NCBI RefSeq assembly: GCF_001183985.1
Contig: NZ_LFZW01000001.1
Location: 4,679,621 to 4,743,620, forward strand
DNA: 64,000 bases
Direction: 5' to 3'
Origin: Peribacillus loiseleuriae
GTDB lineage: Bacteria; Bacillota; Bacilli; Bacillales; DSM-1321
Shown piece after piece: positions 18,734 to 26,626 of this stretch. The position numbers were made by a program, and so were the translations under genes. Every line of letters starts with the position of its first letter. The first letter of the stretch is position 1. A model generated the notes under the pieces. That model was not told where the DNA came from, ran no database searches, and saw only the letters and a list, made by a program, of their open reading frames with translations.

Positions 18734-20002
18734 TTGAATACTATCCAACTAAAACAACAATTAATTGATGAAGTAGAAGCGAGAAAAGATGAATTACTGG
18801 AATTGTGCAGTGCTCTCATCCAAATTCCAAGTGAAAACCCACCAGGTGATTCCACAGAGATCAGCCAATTTATTACAGATTATTTAACTAAATTTGATAT
18901 TGCTGTAGATCGGCATGAATCAGCTGATAAAATGTACAATCTCATTTCAACAATTGGCAATCAAGATCAAGGTAAAAACTTGATCTTCTGCGGTCATACG
19001 GACGTAGTTCCTGCTGGAGATCGATCTAAATGGGATTTTGATCCGTTCTGCGGAGAAATCAAAGATGGCTGGATGCTAGGTCGAGGTGCTAGTGACATGA
19101 AGGCTGGTCTTTCAGGATTAATCTTCGCTACTACCCTGCTTAAGCGAATGAATATTGAGCTTCCTGGGCAATTATCGCTTGTCATTGTCCCTGATGAAGA
19201 AACTGGCGGGGAATTTGGTGTACCGTGGTTGTTAGAAAAAGGACTTGTGAAAGGTGATGGCTGTTTAATTGCTGAGCCGTCCTCTCCAAGAAATCCGACG
19301 ATTGGTCAAAAAGGTTCTTATTGGTTTGAACTTGAAGTATACGGTCAACCGGGACACGGAAGCTTATCTCCGTTAGCTGGTCCTAACGCGATTAGTGATA
19401 TGGTGAAGGCACTTTTAGAAATTCAAAAAGTGTGGGATATCCAAATCGAGCTTCCTGAAGAAGTGAAACCATTAATCGAGGTGTCGCACCGTTATATGCG
19501 TGAAGTGGAAACGGAACGATTACAATATATCGATGTTTTCGAAAGAATCACGTGCAATATTGGCACGATTGAAGGCGGCACGAAAGCAAATGTAATCCCT
19601 GAAAGTTGTAAAGTTCAAGTGGACTGTCGTTTACCATTTGGGATTACTCAACAAGAAGTGACTTCCTTTTTAACAGAAAAATTAGATGCACTAGGCATTC
19701 AATATGAATTAAGACGATTTGGTTTTAGAAGTGAAGCCAATTTCACAGATGCAAATGATCCTGTATGTAAAGCGATCACAGAAAATATTACGTTCGTAAC
19801 AGGAGATGAGGCATATGGCGTGATGCAATGGGCAAGCAGTGATGCCCGTCACTTCAGAGAATACAATATCCCTGTACTCCAATACGGTCCAGCTTACTTG
19901 CCGACCATCCATGGCTATAATGAGAGAGTAAAAACAGAACAAATCATTACTTGCGCCAAAGTGTACGTTGCGGCAATCATTGATTTTCTCTACTCAAATT
20001 AA
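18734..20002 (+). CDS. M20 family peptidase/deacylase (ArgE/DapE-like)
   Basis: A 422-residue cytoplasmic metallohydrolase. Metal and catalytic sites are visible in order: FCGHTDVVPAGD (His ligand and Asp), GRGASDMKAGL (bridging Asp), PDEETGGEFG (catalytic Glu-Glu), and a C-terminal IHGYNERV His. The inserted dimerisation domain spans about 185-300 (GQPGHGSLSPLAGPNAI). It cleaves N-acyl or peptide bonds using two zinc ions. The start is TTG immediately after the DUF1177 stop, with AAGGGG 11 bases upstream, so it is tightly cotranscribed. The exact substrate cannot be read from the sequence. Confidence 0.92.
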   Translation: MNTIQLKQQLIDEVEARKDELLELCSALIQIPSENPPGDSTEISQFITDYLTKFDIAVDRHESADKMYNLISTIGNQDQGKNLIFCGHTDVVPAGDRSKWDFDPFCGEIKDGWMLGRGASDMKAGLSGLIFATTLLKRMNIELPGQLSLVIVPDEETGGEFGVPWLLEKGLVKGDGCLIAEPSSPRNPTIGQKGSYWFELEVYGQPGHGSLSPLAGPNAISDMVKALLEIQKVWDIQIELPEEVKPLIEVSHRYMREVETERLQYIDVFERITCNIGTIEGGTKANVIPESCKVQVDCRLPFGITQQEVTSFLTEKLDALGIQYELRRFGFRSEANFTDANDPVCKAITENITFVTGDEAYGVMQWASSDARHFREYNIPVLQYGPAYLPTIHGYNERVKTEQIITCAKVYVAAIIDFLYSN

Positions 20003-20101
20003 CATTTCTTTTTAATTGAAACTCAGGCAATCTCTTTCTATCAGAAATATTTGGTATGATAAGGATATTGTTCTGAGTTTCATGATTGATAGGGGGATTC
20101 C

Positions 20102-20869
20102 ATGCTAAAAACAGTTGACGTAGCACTAACAGTTATTCAGATGTTTACAAAGGACGAGCCAGAATGGAGCGGCAGTGAACTCGCTCATAAAATGAACCTG
20201 GATCATGCGAAAATTTATCGCATTCTTGAAACCTTTGAATCACGTAATTTTTTACAAAAAGACCCAACCACCAAAAAATACTCCTTAGGTTTTGCAGCTT
20301 GGGAGCTCGGCATGGCTGTGTATGATCGATTAAATGTAAAAGAATTCATCCAGCCCATTCTAGAAGAACTATTCCAGCAAACCGAAGAATCTGTGTTCCT
20401 TACTCTTCTAGATAAGGATGAGGCTGTTACTTTTGAGGCGATAGAGCCTGATAACAAAGTAAAGTTCTCTGTTACAGTTGGCAGTCGAGCTCCCTTATAT
20501 GTTGGTGCTTCCTACCGTTCCATTCTAGCCTTTATGTCGGAGGAATTTATTAACAGCTATTTAACAAAGAGTGAGTTAAAGCAGTATACAGAAAAAACAA
20601 TGACCAATCCTGAAGAGATAAAAAGAGACTTAAATAAAATCAGACAACAGGGTTGGGCAGTCAGTGAAGGTGAATACACACCAGATATCATTGCTATTGC
20701 CGTCCCTGTGTTCGACCAACATCACAAAATCATAGGCTCTTTAACAATATCCGGACCGATTTATAGAATGACAGAAGAGAAAAGAAGTGAATTTATCTCG
20801 CTTTTGGAAGAAGCACAAGTAAAATTAGCGGATGTTATCTACAAATTCCCATTGAAAATTAGAGCTTAA
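20102..20869 (+). CDS. IclR family transcriptional regulator
   Basis: A 255-residue regulator. The N-terminal winged helix-turn-helix (about 1-65: KTVDVALTVIQMF, SGSELAHKMNLDHAKIYRILETF) is followed by the IclR effector-binding domain (about 75-250, with VTVGSRAPLYVGASYRSILAF and GEYTPDIIAIAVPVFDQHHKIIGSLTISGP). It probably senses a small acid or peptide product and controls this transporter-peptidase operon. It has its own 100-base leader, so it may also be expressed separately. The usual G-A/S-K substrate-loop residues vary. Confidence 0.93.
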   Translation: MLKTVDVALTVIQMFTKDEPEWSGSELAHKMNLDHAKIYRILETFESRNFLQKDPTTKKYSLGFAAWELGMAVYDRLNVKEFIQPILEELFQQTEESVFLTLLDKDEAVTFEAIEPDNKVKFSVTVGSRAPLYVGASYRSILAFMSEEFINSYLTKSELKQYTEKTMTNPEEIKRDLNKIRQQGWAVSEGEYTPDIIAIAVPVFDQHHKIIGSLTISGPIYRMTEEKRSEFISLLEEAQVKLADVIYKFPLKIRA

Positions 20870-20953
20870 CAGTTTAAAAGAACGTAATCTAATAGCAAAG
20901 AACCCTTCTTACTAGAGTCATAAACAGATCATTGAAAAGGAGATCGATCCATC

Positions 20954-21877
20954 TTGCAAACATATATTGACGTAGCCAAATCTGTTCTCCTTCACAATTT
21001 ACATATAAAACGAGATGAACAGATTTTAATCGTAACCGATTCTTCCTTACATGAAATTGGCGAAATCTTCTCCCGAGCTGGAACCGCATTAGGGAATGAA
21101 ACAATGTTAATCCAAATGACACCTCGATCAAAATCAGGTGAAGAACCACCGAAAATCGTCAGTGAAGCGATGAAAGCAGCTGATATTGTCCTTTGTATTA
21201 CCGAACACTCCCTTACCCATACAAAGGCGAGAAAAGAAGCTTCAGCCAATGGCGCACGTGTTGCCACCATGCCTGGCCTCACATTGGATATGCTTGAAGA
21301 AGGTGCCATTTTGGCAGATTATTCAGAGATCGAACAGCTAACCGCACAATACTGTGACATCCTTGAAAAGGGCGAGCAAGTAGAAATCATGAAAGACAAT
21401 CAAACAATCTCCTTCTCAATCAAAGGCAGAAAAGCAATTCCAAGCACAGGCGTTTTCCGTGAAAAGGGCGAATCCGGCAACCTTCCTTCCGGTGAAAGCT
21501 ATATTGCACCTCTAGAAAACTCTGCAAATGGAACGATCAACATTGATGGCTCCATTGCAGGAATTGGTGTATTAACTGAACCTGTGACACTAGAAATCGA
21601 AAATGGAAGACTCATTAATGCACATGGTGAAAAGGGCAGACAACTGTTGGAGCTGCTAGGAGACGGCCCTGGCAGAACCATTGCAGAATTCGGCATTGGT
21701 ACGAACAAAAAAGCCAGACTAACTGGCAATGTGTTAGAGGATGAAAAGGTGTTTGGCACTGTTCATATTGCCTTTGGCAGCAACAAATCCTTTGGCGGAG
21801 TTACAGAAGCAGGCGTTCACATTGACTGCGTCATCAAAGACCCTGTTGTTTATATAGATGGTAAACAGATTTTTTAG
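20954..21877 (+). CDS. Aminopeptidase T / NicX-like metalloenzyme
   Basis: A 307-residue protein of the leucyl aminopeptidase (aminopeptidase T, M29-like) superfamily, which also contains 2,5-dihydroxypyridine dioxygenase (NicX). The C-terminus has VHIAFGSNKSFGG and GVHIDCVIKDP, in which the His and His-x-Asp match the metal ligands of the superfamily. A substrate region with GESYIAPLENSANGTINIDGS precedes it. The start is TTG with AGGAG upstream. Given the opp genes and the M20 enzyme, peptide hydrolysis is more likely than ring cleavage. A terminator follows. Confidence 0.82.
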   Translation: MQTYIDVAKSVLLHNLHIKRDEQILIVTDSSLHEIGEIFSRAGTALGNETMLIQMTPRSKSGEEPPKIVSEAMKAADIVLCITEHSLTHTKARKEASANGARVATMPGLTLDMLEEGAILADYSEIEQLTAQYCDILEKGEQVEIMKDNQTISFSIKGRKAIPSTGVFREKGESGNLPSGESYIAPLENSANGTINIDGSIAGIGVLTEPVTLEIENGRLINAHGEKGRQLLELLGDGPGRTIAEFGIGTNKKARLTGNVLEDEKVFGTVHIAFGSNKSFGGVTEAGVHIDCVIKDPVVYIDGKQIF

Positions 21878-21924
21878 GACTTATTTCTAATTATACTTTT
21901 TATTATTTTAGTAGTACGTTGATG

Positions 21925-21955
21925 CCCTGGGATAAGGTTTGTCCTGGGGTTTTCT
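21925..21955 (+). terminator. Terminator of the peptide-transport operon
   Basis: An eight-pair stem, CCCTGGGA / TCCTGGGG (with G-U pairs), followed by TTTTCTTGTCT. It lies 48 bases after the aminopeptidase-like gene. Confidence 0.75.
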
Positions 21956-22048
21956 TGTCTGATAATTCATAATGCATATCAACTTCGATTTATTTTTCCC
22001 TCTGTCATCAGAATAAAAATCCCCATTTATTTCGGTTACTCACCTATT

Positions 22049-22264
22049 TTAGCGGGGAAACCCAGCCCTTCTCTTTTCTTGGAGGTGATAGAATTCTCCT
22101 TTGATATTAAAAGTAACAGAGTGATGAAGGGGTCGATCTAGAATTACAGTAGTTAACACGTTATCCATAAATACTTTCCCCATTGCAATAAATGATTTAT
22201 TAGATGTTAAGATTGTAGTCCCATTTTCATATTGTTTGGTGAAATATTGGAAGGTGACTGACAC
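22049..22264 (-). pseudogene. IS21 helper ATPase IstB, C-terminal remnant
   Basis: The last 71 residues of an IstB-type transposition ATPase are readable: NGTTILTSNKSFIAMGKVF, VILDRPLHHSVTFNIKGEFY and LQEKRRAG. These match the C-terminal part of IstB, which is normally about 250 residues. The N-terminal AAA+ core, the transposase IstA and the IS ends are missing. It marks an old insertion at the edge of the accessory block next to the homing endonuclease. Confidence 0.8.
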
Positions 22265-22482
22265 TTTGATTCTTTTTCTACTGAAGAAATGGCCACTTGA
22301 CAGGGGACCAAGTAAATCCTATCTTCCGAAACTATCAATCAATTATTACACTTTCCTCTATAAAACTTCTGTAATTTAAAGTAGTGTGTTAACACCGAAC
22401 AACATTTCTTGTTTTTTACATTTTTAGATTAAAATATGATAAAATTAAAGAACGTATATTCCTATATAATGAGGTGAATATT

Positions 22483-23325
22483 TTGTACTCCTTAACAGAT
22501 ATACAATTTAATGTTCTAATAGCCAGCATCTTGGGTGATGGGGAAATTACGAAAATTTACAAAAACAGTCGTAGAAAAAATCATAGTTATCGTGAACATT
22601 ACGGAGTTGCTCAAGAAGATTATCGTAAGTGGAAAATTTCTTTTTTTGAAGAAATATTGTATTTAACTCCTAGAAGCTGTTCTGTTCGTTCCCCTTCATT
22701 GCCATTGTTTACTACATTATATCCACATTTTTATACTGAGAAAGGAACAAAGCAAATCCCGTTATCCTTATTAAAATCTTGCAATTTACCGCACTTCCCA
22801 GCGATACTTTTTATGGATGATGGTTCATTAAGTATCTCTCACCGTATAAACCATCAAAAGCAGCTTATCTACCTAATTCCGCATATCTATTTATACTTAC
22901 AGTGCTATTCGCTTGAAGAGTTAACGGTTCTTAAACAACATTTCAAGGAAACATTCGGCGTAATATTACACTTAAGTGCGAGAAATGATGGACAAGGATT
23001 CATTCTAAAAACCACCTCTGTTAAAGAAACTTATCAATTTCTCGACATAATCCCCACCGTTACCACAACATGTGATTCAATGTATTATAAAACATCTTGG
23101 GAATACCGGTTTGCTGAAGAAAAGAAAAAGTGGCAATCTAAACTACCAGATTATCACTTAATAGCAAGCAGCTCCGAGCGCTCAAAACCATATTCCGAAG
23201 CAGAGATTACAAGGCTAATAGAATTAAAAGAAAGAAGATGGACAACACAAAAAATTGCCGACGTTTTGCAAAGAAGCTATTGGTCTGTTACTGCTAAATG
23301 GAGTGACATTAATAAATCACAATAA
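22483..23325 (+). CDS. Free-standing LAGLIDADG homing endonuclease
   Basis: A 280-residue protein with two LAGLIDADG motifs in one chain: LIASILGDGEITK (about 9-21) and FPAILFMDDGSLS (about 104-116), each with the catalytic acidic residue in place. The layout fits the LAGLIDADG_2 type of monomeric site-specific DNA endonuclease. The C-terminus (about 235-278: AEITRLIELKERRWTTQKIADVL, SYWSVTAKW) looks like an extra helix-turn-helix or SANT-like DNA-binding unit. The start is probably TTG at 22483 with GAGGTG six bases upstream; a GTG nine bases earlier lacks a site. It is not inside an intron but lies about 0.7 kb from the hag introns, on the other strand. Confidence 0.9.
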   Translation: MYSLTDIQFNVLIASILGDGEITKIYKNSRRKNHSYREHYGVAQEDYRKWKISFFEEILYLTPRSCSVRSPSLPLFTTLYPHFYTEKGTKQIPLSLLKSCNLPHFPAILFMDDGSLSISHRINHQKQLIYLIPHIYLYLQCYSLEELTVLKQHFKETFGVILHLSARNDGQGFILKTTSVKETYQFLDIIPTVTTTCDSMYYKTSWEYRFAEEKKKWQSKLPDYHLIASSSERSKPYSEAEITRLIELKERRWTTQKIADVLQRSYWSVTAKWSDINKSQ

Positions 23326-23518
23326 AGATCCCCACGATATGTAAAGCTTTTTGCACACTTATCCCTCAGTCCATTAAAGCTGTTGTTCTATGGATTTTTT
23401 CTAAGCTTGTTTGAATCGATTCATCTTGAATCCTACTATTTATCAGCTTGTTACAAAATACTGTATGGTATCACTGAGACAAGATACCTGTCCCTGAATT
23501 TCTGCTCCAAAAATTCTC
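23326..23518. other. Short intergenic region
   Basis: It separates the convergent homing-endonuclease gene and yjfB pseudogene. I see no gene and no clear terminator. Confidence 0.4.
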
Positions 23519-23711
23519 TTATATTTTCAAATCAAAACTCCCACCTAAGTGTGGTTGAGCAGCCTGTTTGATAGCAACTATGGCACTTGTACTCATTAAC
23601 TTCTGGATAGTTTCTCATTGTTGTTCTACATCCTGTGCCATCCATGCCATCTTCATGATTGACATTGAAGCTTGTTACTGTACCTGCCGTTGACATTAAC
23701 GCAATATCCAC
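23519..23711 (-). pseudogene. Broken yjfB-like motility protein gene
   Basis: On the minus strand it starts at a GTG with AAGGTG eight bases upstream and reads VDIALMS, the YjfB opening. After a frameshift, the known YjfB body follows: QVQ-stop-QASMSIMKMAWMAQDVEQQ-stop-ETIQKLMSTSAIVAIKQAAQ and the C-terminal PHLGGSFDLKI. YjfB-family proteins are about 60 residues, made under sigma-D in B. subtilis, of unknown role. One frameshift and two in-frame stops (both one transition from Gln or Arg codons) inactivate it. Confidence 0.85.
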
Positions 23712-23723
23712 GAAAATATCACC

Positions 23724-23963
23724 TTACTCTGGACAAGAATTTAGTTGTTTTTCTAAAAAATGAACTTCGCTTTTTAATTCATTCAATTGACCATTCAACC
23801 GATCAACCTCTGCCTCTGTAAGTTCATGATCGAGAGTATATTGAGCTATCTTTTTCATTTCGTGAAGCTTCATTTCTATATTTTCTAAAATATGATCTTG
23901 GTTTTTACACCATTCAAGCTGTTGTTCCAGAAACTGTTTACGTTCCTGCTCTTCTTTATTCAT
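23724..23963 (-). CDS. Small coiled-coil protein downstream of hag
   Basis: A 79-residue highly charged protein, MNKEEQERKQFLEQQLEWC..., with Leu/Ile heptads through LENIEMKLHEMKKIA and LTEAEVDRLNGQLNELKSEVHFLEKQL. This predicts a long coiled coil. I do not recognise the family. The start at 23963 has GGAGG five bases upstream; an earlier in-frame start runs into the hag terminator. It lies between the hag terminator and the broken yjfB, and may be cotranscribed with the latter. Confidence 0.6.
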   Translation of the reverse strand: MNKEEQERKQFLEQQLEWCKNQDHILENIEMKLHEMKKIAQYTLDHELTEAEVDRLNGQLNELKSEVHFLEKQLNSCPE

Positions 23964-23990
23964 GAGTTCCTCCTCAAACAACTTTATATG

Positions 23991-24022
23991 AAAAGAGACC
24001 CTAGAAAATCTAGAGCCTCTTT
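23991..24022 (-). terminator. Rho-independent terminator of hag
   Basis: A hairpin of GAAAGAG-CTCTAGA / TCTAG-GTCTCTTTTC with a TTTT loop begins 12 bases after the stop codon of exon 3 on the minus strand. Its position shows that transcription runs through both introns to exon 3. Confidence 0.85.
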
Positions 24023-24033
24023 CAAATCTAAAA

Positions 24034-24083
24034 TTAACGAAGAAGTTGTAAAACTCCTTGTGGTTGTTGGTTCGCTTGCTTTG
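24034..24083 (-). CDS. hag: Flagellin Hag, exon 3 (alternative C-terminus)
   Basis: After the 3' end of intron 2 the sequence reads, in frame with exon 2, (S)KQANQQPQGVLQLLR-stop, a second copy of the canonical flagellin C-terminus. Joining T (24411) to CA (24083-24082) makes a Ser codon. If the 3' splice site is three bases earlier, the frame is kept and the junction becomes Phe-Ala. The real hag terminator follows directly. The spliced product would be about 630 residues, with VLQLLR occurring twice, 16 residues apart. Whether this exon is used is not proven. Confidence 0.65.
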
Positions 24084-24410
24084 CGACTGTATCTTTCGAT
24101 TACAGAATAGACTATATCTTCACCCATCATTTTACTGGTTGGGGCTGGGCACTTCGAATGGCTATCGCCACCCTACGAGATTCATAGTCATAGCCTTCGC
24201 CTTAGACCGTGTTCTCTAGTCGTTGAACCTTCTCCAGAGTTTCCTCACAGGAGCTTGGCTGCTGATTATCCATTGTACCATCCTCATCATTTTCAGACCA
24301 TCACGCTGACCGTTTCCAGTTACGTTGTGGTTGATGAAGCTTTAGGAAGTTCCAGCAATTCACCCAGTTATACTCTTACCCGTTACCAGATAAGACGCCC
24401 TTAAATCATT
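24084..24410 (-). ncRNA. Group I intron 2 in hag (spans the stop codon)
   Basis: About 327 nt. The core elements are present in order on the minus strand: AATTGCTGGAA (element P), AATCAGCAGCCAAGCTCC (Q), GGTTCAACGACTAGA at 24216-24229 (R, P7 5' strand) and AAGATATAGTC at 24110-24120 (S, P7 3' strand). A P9 hairpin with a GAAA loop lies at 24087-24105. P1 is a six-pair helix of exon TGAGAT with guide GTCTTA (24391-24396), ending in the required U-G pair, which places the 5' splice site at T24411|A24410, inside the exon 2 stop codon. It has no ORF. It is homologous to intron 1, including the CCACAACGTA peripheral segment. Confidence 0.88.
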
Positions 24411-24522
24411 ATCTCAAGAGTTGTAAAACTCCCTGAGGCATTTGATTTGATTGAGCCAACATTGCTTGTGCTGCTTGAGAAAGAATAGAATTCTTAGTTT
24501 GGTTCATCATTTCTTTCGCCAT
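24409..24522 (-). CDS. hag: Flagellin Hag, exon 2 (canonical C-terminus)
   Basis: Encodes the 37 residues MAKEMMNQTKNSILSQAAQA...NQMPQGVLQLLR and a TAA stop, the conserved C-terminal D0 helix of Bacillus flagellin. Joining exon 1 (ending RIRDVD) to this ATG recreates RIRDVD-MAKEMM exactly as in intronless Bacillus flagellins, giving about 614 residues. This is the main evidence for the intron 1 boundaries. The TAA stop uses two bases of intron 2, so it is read only if intron 2 is not removed. Confidence 0.85.
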   Translation of the reverse strand: MAKEMMNQTKNSILSQAAQAMLAQSNQMPQGVLQLLR

Positions 24523-24887
24523 CGTGCGAACATTTATTTTCATAAATGACTAGACTATATCTTCACCCTCAACTTGATTTGTTAGGGGTCGGGCACTTCG
24601 GATTCACAATGCTGATGTACATTGTTTCACCTATGGATTTCATCATCATAGCTTTCGCCTTAGATGGTCTATCCTAGTCGTTGAACCTTCTCCACTCTTT
24701 CGAGACAGGAGCTTGGCTGCTGATTGCCCAATCTTTTCTTTTTTCAAACCTTCACGCTTGTCGTTTCCAACTACGTTGTGGTAAGAAAAGCTCTAAGGGG
24801 TTTCCAGCAATTCACCCGATAATAATCTCTAGCCGTTACCAGCTAGGACGACTGTGCTTGTCACTGCTCTTAAGCAGCTAAAGCATA
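24523..24887 (-). ncRNA. Group I intron 1 in hag
   Basis: About 365 nt. All four group I core elements are present: P at 24801-24812 (AATTGCTGGAAA), Q at 24707-24726, R at 24673-24687 (GGTTCAACGACTAGG) and S at 24550-24563 (AAGATATAGTC). P9 is CATTTAT-GAAA-ATAAATG at 24531-24548. Exon TAGAT pairs, with one bulge, to GTCCTA (24844-24849). The P1 arm is extended by TGCTT/AAGCA and CTGCT/AGCAG. The boundaries are set by restoring RIRDVD-MAKEMM. Without splicing, translation stops at the sixth intron codon. The layout resembles subgroup IA introns of phages. It has no ORF. Confidence 0.9.
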
Positions 24888-26618
24888 ATCTACGTCACGG
24901 ATACGAGATTCCGCAGCAGTTAGGTTTTCAGAAGATGTGTTTAAGTTGTTGATTGTGTGCTCTAAACGGTTTTGAACAGCACCAAGTTTACCACGTTCAG
25001 AAGAAACACTAGCAATTGCTTTATCAATAACAGCAATTGATTTTGAAGCATCTTCTTTATTGGAGATATTTAAAGCTGCTTCAGCTTTAATATCACTTGT
25101 ACCGTTTGTTACCGAAGTAGAAGTTGTAAATCCAGCTTGACCAGCATTCCCTGTTAAACCTAGAGCTGCAGAACGCATGTCGTTAATATTTAGTGACATT
25201 GATTGTCCAGTGTTAGCACCAATTTGGAACTTAGTGTTAAATCCAGAACCTTGTGCTCCCGGACCTGTAACTTGCTCGATGTTGCCAACAGTATCAGTAG
25301 CCGCTGCAACTCCTAAAGCTGCAAGTGGATTGTTTGTTCCCTCAGTTAAAGAGATATCCTTACCCGTTTCAGAAACAAATTGAACTTTGTTATCTGCAGA
25401 TAAAGAAACAGTAACCTTGTCAGAAATACCAGCTTCTTGTAATGAAGCATTTAAATCTTTAACTAAATCGTTCATAGCGGATTTCGCTACGTTTGCATCA
25501 GCGTTTTTTGTATCGTATACTTTACCTTCTTTTAACGTCACAGTAACTGCACTTTCGTTACCCACTGTCAATTTGAAAGTTGAATTAGCAACAACAGTAT
25601 TAGATGCAGTTGCACCTAATGCAGTGCTACCTTGAATTCCAGCTCTTTCAATCGTAGACGGTTGACCAGTTGAAGTAGCAGTAGCAGCACCAACAGTAAA
25701 TCCTAATGCGGTTGCTGCAGTAGCATCTCCAGATATAGCAACTTCGCTAGTTGTCCCTGAAGATTTTGCCGTAAATACAAGCTTATCGTTTGCATCAACT
25801 TTGATATCAACCAACTCAGACAGTTTAACTCCACCTGAAGTGAGTTCACCCAATTTAGTTGCTAGCTCTGCAGCATTTTGAGGTGCAGTAGTTGCATCTG
25901 TTTCTTTAGAAAGGGCTACCTTTGCATCAGCAACGTCTTTCTCCAACCCAGCAGTAATATCAGCATCTAATCCGTCATCAAGGGCAAGCGCACCCTCTGC
26001 ATCTGATAAAGCCGTTGTAGCAGTGTCGAAGTCATCTGATTTATCAGCACCAATTGTAAGGGCACCCACATCAAACGTTTTTCCATCTACAGTAATTTTT
26101 GCCCCATTGGCAATAGATAACTCACCTGTAGCAGTGATAGCTGCACCAGTAACAGAAGCTTGTGTAGCTTTCGTTATCTTGTCGCCAGCATTAGAACCAA
26201 TGCCCCCGTTTAATACCTTTTGTGTATTGAACTCTGTAGTATTACCAATACGGTTAATTTCAGAAGTTAAATTGTTTAATTCATCTTGCATAGCTGTACG
26301 GTCTGCATCTGTTGCAGTTCCGTTTGCTGATTGGTTAGATAGTTCACGCATACGTTGAAGAATATCATGTGTCTCATTTAATGCACCTTCAGCAGTTGCA
26401 ATCATAGAAATAGCGTCTTGCGAGTTTTTAGAAGCTTGGTCCAATCCACGAATCTGTCCACGCATTTTCTCGGAAATTGCAAGACCAGCTGCATCGTCCC
26501 CAGCTTTATTAATACGAAGACCTGAAGCTAGTTTCTCCATAGACTTTGATTGGTTAGTTGTAGCTGTGTTCAACTGACGATGTGTGTTAAGTGCTGCGAT
26601 ATTATGATTGATAATCAT
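24888..26618 (-). CDS. hag: Flagellin Hag, exon 1
   Basis: This exon encodes 577 residues. The N-terminal D0/D1 domain starts MIINHNIAALNTHRQLN and has GLRINKAGDDAAGLAISEKM. A long Ala/Thr-rich variable region (about 160-480) follows, then the C-terminal D1 helices with AVQNRLEHTINNLNTSSENL and SRIRDVD. Flagellin is the filament subunit, exported by the flagellar type III system with FliS. The colinear frame continues only five codons into intron 1 (YALAA-stop), so an intact protein needs splicing to exon 2. The start at 26618 has AAGGAGG. The leader carries a CsrA hairpin and a sigma-D promoter. Confidence 0.95.
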
Positions 26619-26626
26619 GTTTGTTT

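Noticed and set aside
20954..21877. A 2,5-dihydroxypyridine dioxygenase (NicX) for nicotinate breakdown
   Set aside because: The metal ligands fit the whole superfamily, and no other nicotinate genes are present. The peptide-transport and peptidase context favours an aminopeptidase-like role.
24110..24870. A CRISPR array or tandem repeat, because of two similar blocks of about 300 bases
   Set aside because: The similarity is between the two group I intron cores, with flagellin exon 2 between them. There are no short direct repeats with regular spacers.
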